A stretch of 64,000 bases of DNA from Rapana venosa (Eukaryota; Mollusca; Gastropoda; Neogastropoda; Muricidae), in the NCBI GenBank assembly GCA_028751875.1, contig CM054145.1, positions 44,879,754 through 44,943,753 on the forward strand, written 5' to 3'. Positions 13,501-28,500 of the stretch are shown piece by piece. Under the pieces are notes generated by a model, which saw nothing but the letters and a program-made list of their open reading frames with translations, ran no database searches and was not told the origin of the DNA. Position 1 is the first letter of the stretch; every line of letters starts with the position of its first letter. Both the position numbers and the translations under genes were made by a program.

Positions 13501-16500
13501 TCAGGGAAGGTAAAGCAGCGAGGGAGAGGAGATGGGCGCCGCCCTCAATATGCTGGCCCTAGAGAAGTGAGGTCTCTGAGGCCTCGCTCCCCTACGACCT
13601 TATAGGTTATGGGACTCCTTTACCTTTACCTTTTTAGTAATTGTGAAGAGAAATGTAAAATTTTTACTGGAATATTTATGGGAAAAAATGTGGGATGAAT
13701 ACTTCAGGATACCAGAGTATGGCAACAAAATGTAGTACTACTTGGTAAAATGTTACACTGTGTCATTTTGTCATTTTATTCCAGATAAGACAGCTAGAAG
13801 AAGAACTGCAAGCTGAAAGGAAACTGACCAAAGAAACAAAAGAAGAAATGAACTCTCTGCAAGTCACGCTGGATCAGTCCAGGCAGCAGCAGGTAAGTGA
13901 TGTAGCTGCTTTTTTGCCCTTCTTCACTCCACTGCTTCTACACATGTTGTCGTTTTGTGCGTTCTGTTGGATTCTGTGCTGGTTTCTGTCTCCTGGGGCT
14001 TTGCTACTTTGTTCTTTATAATGGTTTTTAGAAGGCTTTGTTGTCTTTTTCAACAAATAGCTGGCTATCTTGGAAAACAATCAGAATTAGCTGTGTGTTT
14101 TTATCTTTTCTATCATGTGATACTATAGATGAAAAGAAGGTCCTGAAAGAAAGTTTTGGAGGGCCATGGGATGCTCTAACAATGAAGGAAAAATTTGAAG
14201 GCTTCACCAAAAACAAAACAAAACTAAACCCAGCAGAATTTAAGTTTTCTGTTTTCCAAGATATCTCTATGAGTAAAATTCCATATATGTTAGAATTTAT
14301 CTACCCACTTGTCAGGCGCTTTGCCTACTGCATAACCCAGTGCACTAATGAAGCTTTGTTGAATGGTAAGCTTCAAACTTGACTGATGAAGGCTTATTCA
14401 GGAGTGTGTAAACCCATTGTCATCGGCATAATTGTGACTCTCGGTTCAAAACATCAATGGGTACTCGCATTTAGAGCAAGCATCACAGGTTCACATATTG
14501 CAAACCTGTTGTTGGTCATATTGTATCTGAGTCTAGAAAAAAAAATCCTGATTTTTGGCAGATGTATATGCTTGTTGCATTGGCTTGAGTGTGTGTAAAA
14601 TTAAATTCTGATAAGACCTTCTCTTTGTTTTTGTTTGGTAAAAGTTTTCTTTTAATATTTCGCTACATGGGAAAATATGTTGTCTTTTTAATTTGGATAT
14701 TAATCAAATCAAGTGTGTAATATCTCTAAGGATGGTATTACATTTATTATACATGTACAATTTCTGGTGTTTCTTTACATAAGTATTAAGTGGGGGGGGG
14801 GGGGGGGGGGGTCTTGGGGTTTTTGTGGTCACAATCAAAGAGTAATGTAAATTACACATCTACAGCAAAACTCTTATGAAATGCAAAAAAAATATTGTTT
14901 TGGGGCATTAAAGCTCTGCTGTGTAACAAAAACTCAGCTAGATGATTGTTTTGATGCTTTATGTTTTACATATTGGAAATGAAAACCTTGAAAAAGTCTA
15001 AGATTTTTTAGGAGATGGCTTTTAAAAAAAAAATGTATTCAAGAACTTGTGAGCTTTGAGAGCTATGCCTATTGCTTATCCTTTGCTTGAGATTGAGGTC
15101 CAGATTATTTTTTTAAAATAAAGAACAGAATTTTGAATAAGACAGGAATCCTGCTAAGCTGTGCTTCCTTGATCTCCAGGGATACATGGTATGTATATTG
15201 ATCAGACAATTGTGGATATGTGGGAGGTGATCTTCGGAGTGAGGAGCTCAAGTTACATACCAGAATACAGATGTAATGTCATGAAAAGAAGAGGGAGAAG
15301 GGGAGGGGACGTAGTGTTTGCTAGTCTGTTTGCTTAGTCCCCTTTTCTATTTTACAGGAAACAGCTTCTGAGGACTATTCCCAGAAAGAAGCTGAATTAA
15401 GGCGGGAGCTGTCTGAGACTCTGGAGCAGCTTCAGGAATCCAGGAAAATGACCTCGCAGCTAGAGGAACAAGTCGCCAAACAGGAGGAGAAAATCCGCAG
15501 CCTCAGTGAGGAGATGGCTCAGAAGATGAGCGATCTTCAGAAACATACAGAGGAACAGTCCAGCAAGCAGGAGGAAGAGATCAGCCAGTTACAGAGGGAG
15601 AAGCAGCAGTTGCAGGAGGAAATATCAAGCAAGTCAACCCTGGTGACTGAACTGGAGCTGCAAGTGAAAACTATGGCCAGGGAGGCGGAGGTTCTGCGTG
15701 AAGGACAGAGTGAGAAGGGAAAGGAATTTGAATCCAAAACGCAATCTCTTCTCACTCAGCTTTCGGAACTTGAATCTGAGCTCTCACATCAGCAGACTCT
15801 ATCAGGAAATTTCGAGGAGGAGGTTGCTCGTCTGAACTATGAACTGATAGAGAAGCAAAACGAGATTCAAGCTTTACAGAAAAAAATTGATCAGAGTGAA
15901 GAGTTGACAAAAGAACAAAAAGAAATTGTTCTTTCGCTGGAAAGCCAGCTTACTTCTGTGAAAGAGGAGTTGAAGTGTGAGTGTGAGAAGTGTGCTAAGC
16001 TTCAAGAAAACTTGAGTGATGTGCATTCACAGAAAGACAGAGAACTTTCAGATAAGGATAATGCATTGTCAGAACTAACAGAAAAACTGAACGGTGTTCT
16101 TTTGTCTTCAGAGGAAAGTGAAAAACTGTGTCATCATTTGCAGTCTCAGTTGCAAGCAAAAGACTCCAGTCTTCAGGAACTTACTAGAAAAGTAGAAGAA
16201 TTGACTCTGAATATTACAGAAAAGACTGAAGCTTTAGATTCTTTGGAAGCAGACCTTGCAGAGACAAATAAGTCTAGAGAAGTGCTGCAGTTGAGTTTAG
16301 AGGATTCCAAAAGACATGTATCTGAACTGCAGACATCACAAGAAAAGCTCCATCAAGAGTTTGAGTTGAAACAGCGAGAACTTGAGGAAAAGACACTCTC
16401 TTATGACACTCTTGCACATTCCATGAGTGAAAGTTCCTCAAGCACCCAGGAAGCCCTTCAGTCTAAAGACGCTACAATTCAGAGTCAGAATGAAGAACTT

Positions 16501-19500
16501 TCGCATTTGAAGTCATCCTTTGAAGAGCAGCAGCAGAAGTGTTCACTGCTGGAGTCCAGATTGGAGGAAAGGGATCAACAGCTGCTGGAGGCCAATGGAC
16601 AAGTGCAGTTGATGGCAGCAGAACTGGACGTGCGTACAGAGACCTGCTCCAGCCTGGAGAGCTCAGTGAAACGAACAGAGAAAGAAAAAGACAGGATTTC
16701 AGAGCAGGTGAGGAAGTTGTCTGAGTGTAACCAAATGCTTTTACAGGAAAAAACACAACTGTCTCTGTCTCTTGATGGCATGCAACAAACTGTCTCTCTT
16801 CTTGAATCTGACAAGCTCTCACTGAAGGATTCTCTCAGTTCTTTGCAGATTGTGCATGATTCTAAATGTGCAGAGTGTCAGTCTTTGTCTGAAAAACTCA
16901 TTGGCTTGCAGTCATTATTTGACCAAAAGGCAGCTGAAGTCTTGCATGAACAAGAAATGGTAGCAAGCTTGCACTTGTCTGTAGAACAGAAGCATGCAGA
17001 AGTGTTAGCCGCCGCAGAAACATTAACTGAAGCAAAGGAAATGCATGAAAAGCATGGTTCAGATATGAAAGCTGAAATTGAGGGCTACAAAGCACGGCTG
17101 CATGAACTTGAAGTAGAGCTTGAGAAGCAAACTGCTGAAGTATCAAGTTTAAAATCTGACCTGGAAAGTGTTGTTCAGAAAAAAGAGGCTTTGCATGAAC
17201 TCTGTGGAAAACAGCAGTCTGAGTACGACACTGAAGTTCAGTTTTTGAAAACACAAATCAGTAATGTCTCCTTGAGCAAAGATCAGTTAAGAGCAGAGTA
17301 TGAAGAGCGTGTTTCTGCTCTGCGATCTCAGTTGGAATGTGCCTTAGTTGACAAAGATAGCATGTCCGAAAAACATGCATCAGAAACCTCAAAGCAGACT
17401 GAGGAGATATCATCTTTTCAGTCCCAGCTTCACAGTGCCTTAAGTGAGAAAGAAGACTTGCTTGCCAAGCATGCAGCCCTGGAAACTAGTCATTTGTGCC
17501 TTGTTACCCAGCATGAGACTGCGCAGCAAGAGCTGCAGCAGTGTCGCAACGATCTACAGCATACCTCCTCCTCCCTGGCCTCACTGCAGCAACAGTCAGA
17601 CCAGCAGTCTGCAGAAATGTCCACTCGATGTACAGAACTTGTTGAGATGCTTCAGTCCCACCACCAGTTTCTCCCCGTCAGTGCCACTAACTTCAGCAAT
17701 CCTTCCCTGTGTGATTTAACCAGCATGGTGCATTGTGTTATGGATAGCATGAAAGTGAAACTGTGTGATGTGGAACAAACATTAAAGAGTGAAAGAGAAA
17801 TGTTTTCTGTTCAATTGACTGACTTGGAGGAGCAGTTGTCTAGTCTTTCCACTGAACTTTCCCACCAGAAGTCTTTGTCCTCTTCAGAGGCAGCTTCTTT
17901 GCAGAACCAAGTGGTGTTGCTGCAAGAAGAAACCAGAGCCAAAGCTGAAGAAATTTCCAGATTGAAAGGGGACTTGGAGGATGAGAAACAAGCCTGGTCA
18001 CAAAAAAGCAGCTCACTCCAGACAGCAGCAGAGTCCTTGCAGAATGCTTTGAAGGAGAAAGATAGCAACATTGAGCAGCTGGTGGAAGAGAGAACAAGCG
18101 ACAAAGACTGTATCACATCCCTTGAACAAGCTTTAGCTGATGAGAAGGCTGGATGCGCAGAACTGCAAGGCACTGTGGATGTGTTACATTCTCAGCTCAG
18201 TGCCCAAGCAGGAGCTACCAAGGCTAAAGATACAGAAATCCATGAACTGAAAGCCACCATAGATTCCTTACAGTGTCAGCTGACATCACAGGAAGATGTG
18301 ACCAGAACCACAGAGGTACAGTTTCAGACGACATTGTCAACTCTTCAGAGTGAAGCCAGAAAACAAGTTGAAGCTGCCCAAACCAAAGTGAAGGACCTGC
18401 AGAGTGAGCTGTCTGCTGTGCAAGCAGAAGCTAATCAGAAGGAAGCGGAACTTCAATCATCTGTCAAGTTCCTTGAGAATGACCTGGAAGCGGCCAAATT
18501 GAAGGAGGCTGAATTGCAGGCCGCCCTGAATGACATGGAAGCAGATCTGCAGCTGCAAAAAAATTCTGCTAAAGCCAAGGAAGAGCAGTTACAATTAGCT
18601 GTTGAAACGCTTGAGTCTCGCCTACAGCAGCAAGATGCTATTACCACAGCCTTGGAGAAGGATTGTGCTCAACTGAAAGACTTGCAAGCAGTTTCTGTGG
18701 CTAAAGATGAAGAGCATGTAGAGACAGTGAAACAGCTGAACCAAGCCTTGCAGAGTATTTCTGACATGCAGGAAGAGATGCACATCACAAAAGAAAAGTG
18801 TCTTCATTTGGAAGAAGAACTGTCACAGATTAAGTCAGATTTACAGGAAAAAGAAGACCAGTTGGGCAAGGCCACAGAAGCAAAAGATTTCTTAATAACA
18901 GACAAAGCATCTTTGGAGTCACGTATCTCTGGAATGGATCTTCAGCTTAACCAGCTCCTTCAGGCCTTGTCAGCAGAGAAAGCAGATGAGTCTGTGGTTA
19001 AAAGTTTGGCAGAGCAATGCCAAGTATCAGAATCAGAGGTGGCCTACTGCAAAGCAGATTCTCAAGAAGATTTTTCTACCAGTGCTGAAAAGGTTTCTTC
19101 ATTAGAACAAACAGTGAATGGACTGAAGGAAATCATTAAAGAAAAGGTTTCATCTTTGATGAAACTTAAACAAAAACTGACCACATCTGAAAGTGAACTT
19201 GAGGAGAAGACTGAAAGATGCCATTCCCTGGAAAAACATGTACAACTTACAGAGACACAGTCACAAAGCCAGAAAGAACAATTAGAAGTGCAACTAAAGA
19301 CAGTACAAGTCCAGTGTGAAGATCTGCAGTCACAGGTGGAGCACCTGAACAGGCAGGTGAATCATTTTGAAACTGAACTGCAGACAAAAACAGAGGCATT
19401 GTCTGCTGTTGACCAACAGCTGCAAGCTACACAGTCAGAATGTGAAACTCTGCTGTCTGAAGTCAAGCAGTGGAAGCAGGACCATGACTGTGTGGAGACC

Positions 19501-22500
19501 AAGCTGAAGGAAGCAACAGAAGCTTGTCATTCCAGTAAAGAGCAACTGTGTGCTGCAGAAGAGAAAAGTTATTCCTTACAGATGCAGCTGGATTCTGCTC
19601 AAGATACCATCAGGGAAACCGAGGTGCAGCTGATTCAGATGGGTCAAGAGCTAGAGGATCTCAACACTCAGAACAACAGCTTGTCAAGTCAGCTTACCAA
19701 AGTAGCTCAGGAAAACAGAGATCTAAAGTCTTCTGTTAACAGCATTACAGAAGCTTCAACTTCAAAATCCTGTCATCTGGAGAATGCACGAGTTCAGGTA
19801 CAACAGCTGCAGGCCTCTCTGGATGATGCTCTCAAAGAAGGATCAGAGTACAAAGGTAAACTGGGTAAACTGCAAGACCAGTCTAGAAAGGAGAATGAAG
19901 CTCTTCATCAGGAACTCACTGATTCAAAATCAAGGATGACAGAAATGGGTCAACAATTATCAGAGCTTCAAAGGCAGCTGGAAGCCAGCGAAGTTGAACG
20001 AAAATCTGCTGTAACACAGTTGTTGGACTCCCAGTCAAGAGAAGATGTCCTGATTACGGAGAAAGATGCCATCAAAAGAGACTTGACAGAGGCCCAACAA
20101 GAAGTGACAGAACTGAAGACACAGCAAATGAGTACAGTTCAGCAGCTTAATCAGCTCAAAGTCCAGCTTGACACTGTTGAAGTGGAGAAAACTTCTCTGA
20201 CCCAGCAGTCATCTGAGCTGCTGTCAGCCTCAAGGGAGCTGACCGAAAATAAAGAGTCTCTTATGAATCAGATATCCCACCTGACAATTTCAGTTGAAAC
20301 TTTGCAAAAAGAGAAAGATGATATGACAGTGCAATTGGCTGACCAGACTAGAATAATGGAAGCACTCAAGACAGAACAGATCGCACTGAAAGACCAAGTG
20401 GCTGAGATGACTGACACAGCTGATACCCTGCAGGTAGAAAAGGATACTTTGAGACAGCAAGTGGCAAGCTTGACTTCCTCAGTGGAAAGACTCTCAGAAG
20501 AAAAAGATTCTGTGGCAAGACAGGTATCCCTTCTTACAAATGAATTGGACATGTCCCAAGGAGAGCAGAAGAAAATGGCTCAGTCTCTACAAGTCCTAAG
20601 AGACACAGTGGAGACACTGCAGTCAGAAAAAGACAGACTGACTGAACAGATGTCCACTGTTGAGAACAGTCTTCATGAGAAGACAAAGAAGCTTGAAGAG
20701 CTGAACGACCATTTGGGAGCCCAAACAACAGACCTGAAGACACAGCAAGACACGCTGGCAGCTTTGACTGAAGAGAAGCAGAGGTATGGTGTGGAAGTAC
20801 AGCGTTTACAAGCAGACCTTGAAGAGACTACACAGAAGCTGAAGAAGGTGGCCAAGGAAAGGCAGAACCATCAGGAAATGTCAGAGGACCTTACTATAAA
20901 ATTGGCTGATACCCAGAAACAGATGGAAGCAGTGAAAACCGAAATACAGACCAATCTTCATACCATTCAGAGCCTTGAAGAAAAATCCAAACAAAAAGAT
21001 GCAGAAAGAGATCAACTGGAACAACAGCTTCAGGAACTGAAAACCACCTCTGACATGCAACTGAAGACTGCACAGAATGAAGTATTTGAAACAACTGAAG
21101 CCTTGCATGAAGCCAAGACAACTGTTCATGACTTGAAATGTCAACTTGAATCTTTGTCTTTGCAACTGGCTGAAACATCTGCTGATTTTGATAGAGAAAA
21201 GAAAAGGACAGAAAGTCTCCAGCAGGATGTAGAACAGTTTCAGTCTTCACTTCAACAGACCTCTGCTGACAAGCAGAATGTAGAAGCTTTGTTTCAGCAG
21301 ACGCTGGAGGAGAAAGAACACCAACTGCAGACATCCAAGGCAAGTTCAGAGATGCTCAGTGACCAGCTGACCGCCACCAGCACAGAAAATGAATCCCTGG
21401 CTTCTCAGTTAACTTTCCAACTCCAGCAGGTGAAAGCACTTAGACTGCAAGAAACCTCACTGAAAGAGGAACTGATGGAAATGCAGAACTCCGTAGAAAG
21501 ATTAACAGCAGAAAAAGACTCTACCATTGTGTCATTGTCTGAACAGCTGAAGTCAGAAACACAAAAGGCAGACCTGCTAAACACCAAAGACACAGAAAGT
21601 CAACAGCACATTGACCAGCTGAACTCTTTGATTTCTGAAAATGAGACCAAGTATTTAAACTGTAGTAAACTGATGGAAGAGAAGACAGAAGAAGTTGAAG
21701 AGACAAAGAAACAGCTTTCAGAGCTGACAAGAGATGTAACAATGCAAATGGATCAGAAAGCTGCTGAACTTTCCAGACTGACAGAGCTGCATAATTCACT
21801 GGTGGAGAAATTCACTACCCAGACCAAAGAAATGGAGTCATTGGAAATGCGTTTTGAAGAAAAGTGTCAGCATGTGATTTCCGTCCAGGCAGATATACAG
21901 TCTAAGACCGTGGAGAATCAGGACCTTCTTAGCAACTTGGAAGAGAAAAAACAAGAGCTTGCACAGCTTCAGGGACAGCTGAATCACACTGCCACAATGC
22001 TCGAGGACACACAGCACCAGAATGAAGAATCCAGGTCAGCCAAGGTTGTGGAGATTGCACAACTCACAGACCAGATCAACGGCTTGAAGGAAGAACTGGC
22101 AGCAAAGAATCAGCAGATTGTAGACCTGGAGACAAAGCTCCAGTCTGTGGAAGAAATGTTGGTGGATGCTCAGCTGGAAGTGACTCAGAAGGTAACGCTT
22201 CTTGAAGACAAGCAGGGACAGGTTACAGCTTTTCAGGAAGAAATTGCTGGCTTGAAAGAAGTCATCATGTCATTGGAACATCAGACAAATGACCAAGATA
22301 ACAAGATCACTTCTCTTACCCTGCAGCTGACAAACCTGCAGACCAAGTTAGCAAAGAATGTGGACAAGGAAGAGCTTTTGCAGACAGAGATTTTAGCAAA
22401 AGAAGACCAGATCAAAAACCTGATGTCCCAGTTGGATGAGACTAAGGCAAAGGTGATTGAATTATCCTCTGAAAATGATGAAAAGAAAGAGGAAATTGCT

Positions 22501-25500
22501 CATTTCAGTGCTGGCATATGTGAGAAGACTTCCATCATTTCACAGTTGCAGACTGAAAATGAGGACAGAACTACCAAGATGATGTCAATGGAGGAATTGA
22601 TAGAGACTTTGAAGAAGGATCTGTCAGATGCTCAGGAGGAGAACACACACATTCAGAAGGAAAAGGAAGAGCATCTGGCACAAGTACAGCAAATCCATGA
22701 AAAAGTCTTACACAACAAAGTTCAAGCTCAGATCATAGATGAGCATCTGGATGAGCTGCAGACCAGTTTGGATTCCAGCAAGAGCAACGTTTCTGCACTT
22801 TTGAAAAAAGAGAGGAAATTGCAAGAAACCGTTTCACTTCAGGAAAACCTCCTAGAATCCAAAGAGCTTATCATTTCCAGCATGTCTGCAGAGTTAACTC
22901 AAATGGAGGAAGCTTCATCAGTGCTCACAAAAACACTTGAGGAAAAGGAAATGCTGCTACAAGTACTGAAGGAAAATCACATAGCAGCTACAGGAGAGAT
23001 TTCTAGCCTGAAGGAATTGTTATTACAAAAAGAGTCAGCAGTGCAAAAGTTGACAACAGAGCTGCCACATTTTAAAGCAGAGAGAGATGAACTCCATGAG
23101 AAATCAAAGTTACTGGAAAAAGCTGTTGACCAGATCACATCAGAACTTAATGCTGTCAAAACAGAAAAAAAAGAAGCTTTCATTGAACTGCAGAAGCTTA
23201 TCGCAGACAATGCAAAAGTTTCAGATGATCTGCAAAAGTCTACATCTGAAACATTGCAGCTTTCAAGGGAACGGGAGAAAGCTTTGACAGAAAAACAACA
23301 GGCCACTGAAGACTTGAAGAAACTCAGGGAAGAATTGGTGGTGAAAGCCAGAATAGCAGAAGAACTTGAGGTGTCAAGTAGAGAATTTGAATTAGAGGCG
23401 GAAAAGCTGAAGACTCAGGTGGTAGATAGTGAGGCCAGGGTTGAAGATTTACGGAGGCAGTGTGCTGAGATGGCAGAAATCTCTGCAGCCTTGCTTGACA
23501 CCAAACAACATTTGCAGGAAACTACTGTCAGTAAAGAAGAACTGTCAGCTGCGTTAGGAGCCAAGTCCTGTGAGGTGACTCACATTCAAGAGCAATTCCA
23601 ATCCCTCTCAGAATTTTCCCAGAAACAGACCCAAGATCTAGAGGTGGCCAGACAGCAACTTGATAGTCATGAGAAGATGAATAGAACTCTGCAAGATGAT
23701 GTGAAAAGACTTGAAGAACAAAAACAGCATCTTAGTTCAACAGTTGAAGATATCGGAGAAAAGTTACATCAGGTTCAGTCAGACTACAGTGCTCTTCAGA
23801 TGCAGTTTGAGACTGTCCAAGCCAGTTTGCAACTAAACCAGACCCTTCTTCAGAATGAAAGCACTAAATGTCAGCAACTGGAAACAGGAAACGCTGAACT
23901 TGATCTGAAAGTCAGCTCTTTAGAAGCAGCTACAGAAGAACTCAAGAAGGACATTGTCATTAAGGAAAGAGAGCTAGAGGAAGCTGTTTCATCACAGAAA
24001 CTGTTGCTGGAAGTAAAGCAAGATCAAGAAACAAAGATAATTTCGTTGTCTGAGGAGGTTGAACAGCTGCAGAAGTCCAATGTTGATAAAGGTGCTGCAA
24101 TTCAAAACTTGTCAGATGAACTGGAGAAGCTGCAGGCTGATCATACAGAAATACAAGCAAGACAGCTTGAAATTGTGGGCAGTAAAGAGTCTGATTTGAA
24201 GAACCTGAATGAACAGCTGAACCAAGAACGACTTGAAACAAAAGCCAGATTGGAAGAAATGGAGATGAATGTAGAGAACCTGAAATCGCAGCTCCAGCAA
24301 TCTGTGGACTCCAATAATGTTCTTGCCTCAGAAAATACCAGAATCAAAGATGATCTCCAGACAGCGGCTAAAGAGGCTGCTGTTCTTCAAGAACAGGTGA
24401 CCAAACTGGAAGACGTTTGTACCAGACAACAAGAGAGAATGACAGAGATGGATCGTCAGCTGAAATCAGGTCATCAGCATGTGGAAGCAGTACAAGGCGA
24501 ACTGGGGGAGGCCATAGCAGAACTGACACGGAAGGGAGCAGAACTACATCAAATGAAAGATCAGCTAGAAAGTGCAGAGAAAGAGAAGAATGACTCTTCA
24601 AAGACAGTGGAAGAACTGCAGATAAAAGTGAAATACCTTCAAGAAACAGCAGATCGACTGAAAGATGAAAAGCAGATGAATGATCAGACCTTAACATCAA
24701 ATTTAGAAAGGGTAAATACTGCTTTATTTGAAGAAAGAACCAAGGCTGGAAAAACCCAGAAGGAAATGAGGGAACTGAAGAATTCACTGCAGGCAGTCCG
24801 TGGCAAGTTCCAGAAAATCAGAGAAGACAAGAAGTTTTTGGAAGATAGCTTTACCATCAGAGTCAATAGTGCTGAATCAGAAGTGAGTGAAGTCAGAAAC
24901 GCTGTGAAGGAAGCTCATTCAGCAGCATCTTATAATCAGTCTGCCATGGAGCAGCTACGTTCTGACTGGGAAACTACCAGAGTGGAAAGAGAACATTCCA
25001 GGCAAACACTGCTCAAACTGAAGGCAGATGTAGAACAACTTCAGATTAAGAACTTAGATGCAGACTTGTCAGCATTGAAGAAGGATCTTGGAAGTAGCAA
25101 GAAGGCATTGAAGTCACTTCAGCTAAGTGTTAATCACTTAGACAATTCCTCCATGCTGCAGGCCACAGACACAGGGGAGCTCTCCCTTCAGCTGGAAGCA
25201 ATCAAGCTGGAAAGAGAGAGACTAAGTGAGCAGATTTCAGAGGCTGCTACTACCTTCAGTTCTGTGAAGTTCACTGTAGATGAGGTTTCTCAGTTGATCA
25301 CAGAGGAAAAGCAGCAAGCAGCTCGAAAGATGGATCATGTGGAAAACCTAATGAAAGCACAAACAGAAATCCTTGCTAAAGTCAAATCAGCTGACACCAA
25401 GATGCATACAGTCACACAGAAGGCTGAAGCAGTAGCAGCAAGTATAGAGCGATACTCCAGTACCACCTCTGAATTTGAGCAGCAGCTGACATCAATGAAA

Positions 25501-28500
25501 GAAGTAAGTTTAGATTGCAGCACTCTTCAGGATGAGGTCAAAGCTCTGACAGAACAGACAGCAATGCAGTTGGAAGAGAAGAATGCCTTGCTCTTGCAGG
25601 TATCAGAAATGAAGGAGTCAGACAAGGTCCTCAAGCAACAAGTCCATGGATTGACCGAAGAGCTGGGGAAAAGACAGGAGGCTACCTTAAAGGGAGAGTT
25701 TCTTGCTTCAGACATGCAGAAACTACAAGCAGAGCAAGAATCTTTATCTACACAGTTTGAGGAGTTGCAGAGATCATCACAAGCCAAGTCAGCAGAGTAT
25801 GAAAATCTCCTTCAGCAGTTCAACGGCCTGAAAGATCAGTGTGAAAACTTGGTCTCTGAAAATACCAAGAATACAGAGAAATTGAACAGGGCAGAAGCAG
25901 ATGCCAGATCCTTCTCAGATCAGTGCACAGAAATGCAGAAACAGTTAGAAGAAAAAGACAAACAGTGTCAAAGCATACAAGAGAGTTTGCAGACATCACA
26001 AAATGAGATCATGGAAAAGACGTTTCTTGCTCTAGAAAGGGAATCTCAATTGGAAATTCTGATGGAAGAATTTGAAGCTGTGCAAGATCAGTACCTTGCC
26101 TCTGATCACAAGAACAAGTATTTGTCCAAACTGTATAAGAAAGCTTTAAGAGAAGGGGATGGCAAGACAGCTGAAACAGAATCCCTTCTTAAGGAAGCTA
26201 TCCAGTCTTTAGATGCCATGATCAACAGTATAGGAGAGCTGATCACTGTTGCCAACAGCACTGGAGAGAGCCATCCTGAAGACCACTCTGAACTTGAAAT
26301 GGAAGCAGCAGCTTCCTTGCCCACCCCATCTGTTGAGAAAGATCTGGAAAAGGATGACCTGAAAGTATCTTTTGAAAACCTCAAGGCAGAACAATCAGAA
26401 AAACTGATGTTACTGTCAGAAAGTGTGTACAGAGTTGTTCAAGACAAGCTGTTCTTGGAAAGGGAGAACACTAAGCTGTTGAAACTTGTGGAAGACACAG
26501 TTGAAGTCAAAGCCACAACAGATGGACAGCTGGAGGACACTCAGTCCCTTTGTGCTACACTCCAGAGTGAAATTCTTAACCTCACTCAAGAACTGGATGA
26601 AATGAAAGGCCTTGTCTCTGATGAAGAGAGTCATCTTGAGAAGATACAAAAAGTTAAACACGATTTTGAAACAGAAATTCAGCAGTTCCAGTTTTCCCTA
26701 GCATCCATGCAAGATGAGAGACAACAGCTACAAAAAGAAAATGAGCAACTGTGTAAAAAACTTCTGGACTTCCAAGTCAACATGGAGGAGGAGAGAGATT
26801 TCCATCTGCTGCAAATAAAAACTCGTGAAGAAGAAATTGCAGACCTTCAAGAAAAGGCTGAGAAAGCTGTAGCAGACAGAAGGCAGCTTGTCCAGGAAAA
26901 AGCCATCCTGGACCAGCAGAAAGTAGAACTGCAGAAGAGTTTGGACAGCAAGCAATCGGAGAGTTTAAGATCAGCTGCTCATGAGAGTGATCTGGCAGAA
27001 ATGCAGAGTGTTTGTGAGGTCCAAGGAAGAGAACTGTCTGAAGTGAAAGAAGAAATGCAGATGCTGAAAACCCAGTTTAACATTGTTCAAGATGAGTTGT
27101 TCCTATGCAATGAAAGCCATACATCATTGAACACAACCTACATTAAAACATCACACCACCTGAGGGACAATCAGAAACAAGTGGACCATCTTAACAAAAG
27201 CATCAATGCCAACAAATCAGAAGTAGAAGATCTGTCATCTTCACTCAAGCTCAGAGATGCCCAGTTAGATGAAGCAACAAGGAAGGTCCAGGAACAGGAA
27301 CTGGAACTGCAGCAGAAAAATGAAGATCTTTTGGTGAAAGAAAGTGAACTGCAGAGTCTGTTTCAGAAACTTTCTGGACTGCAAGAACATTCAGTACACC
27401 TCAGTGTTACAGCGGAGGAGAAAGCTGATGAGTTTAAAAGTATGAAAAACAAACTGGAAGAAACTTTGCAGAAGTTGTGTGAGCTCAGCAGTGAGAGAGA
27501 CAAGCTCGAGGATGAACTGATGGACAGTCGGTCTCAGCTGCAACATGTTACTGCCCATTCTGATGAACAGGAACGTGTCATGCAATCCTTGGAGATGGAA
27601 GCACAGGAGTGGAAGCAGAAATTTGACAAAGTGAAAGAGGACTTAGTAAACACAAAATCCCAACTTGAAAACACTGTTGCTGATTCACAGGATCTGCAAC
27701 ATTACATTCAGTCACTAGAGGAAACAATAAGTAAAGACAAGGATGTGACTGATGAGCATAAAAAAGAAATAGAACATTATAGGATCAAGGTTGAGAAGAC
27801 CACTGGCCTTGAAGAAGATCTAGAAAGCCTCAGAAGTGAACTGGAAGAATCTCAGAAACATTCTGATATTCTGACAAAGGAAGTGGATGAGCTAGGGCAA
27901 AGGTTAAAAGCTTCTGAAAAACAGACATCAGATTTAGAACAGGCTGTTGAGGAAAAAGCATCAGCTTTAGAGCACATGACTGCCCAGGCCATGAGTTTGA
28001 GTAAGACAAAGACGGAACTTGAAGACTGCTTGCAGGCTGCCCATGAAAAGGTAATTGCTTTGAAGAGTGAGCTTGAATCTAAAGATGAGGTGGTTTTAGA
28101 AAAGACATTAGAAATAGACTCATTAAAAGACCATTTAGATAAAATGGGTGTTCAGTGGTCAAGGGAGGTACAGAGTGGGGATGGTAAAATTCCAGGTTTG
28201 GAGAGGGGGGTGGAGAATTCAGAGATACGGGTGTTGAAACCATGTGTGGATGACCAGGTCCATGCTGGGGCTTCACAAGATGGACTAGCGGCACAAGAGG
28301 CTTCCCAGACATCAGCCCATCCAGAGGAAACTGTGCAGCCAGGAAAGGCATCATCCCAGATCACCACCCTGGAAGAGCAGCTGAAAACGGTTCAGGAGGA
28401 GTGCCTTCATCTTTCGTCATCACTACAAGACGCAGAGGAGCAATTGAAGGTTTTCCAGTCTGAAAAGGCAAGTCTTGAAGCAACTCTGAAGAAAAAAGAA

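Noticed and set aside
14038..14382. A 114-codon open frame as an extra giantin exon
   Set aside because: AT-rich, no coiled-coil character, no convincing acceptor/donor pair, and exon 11 to 12 already joins in phase.
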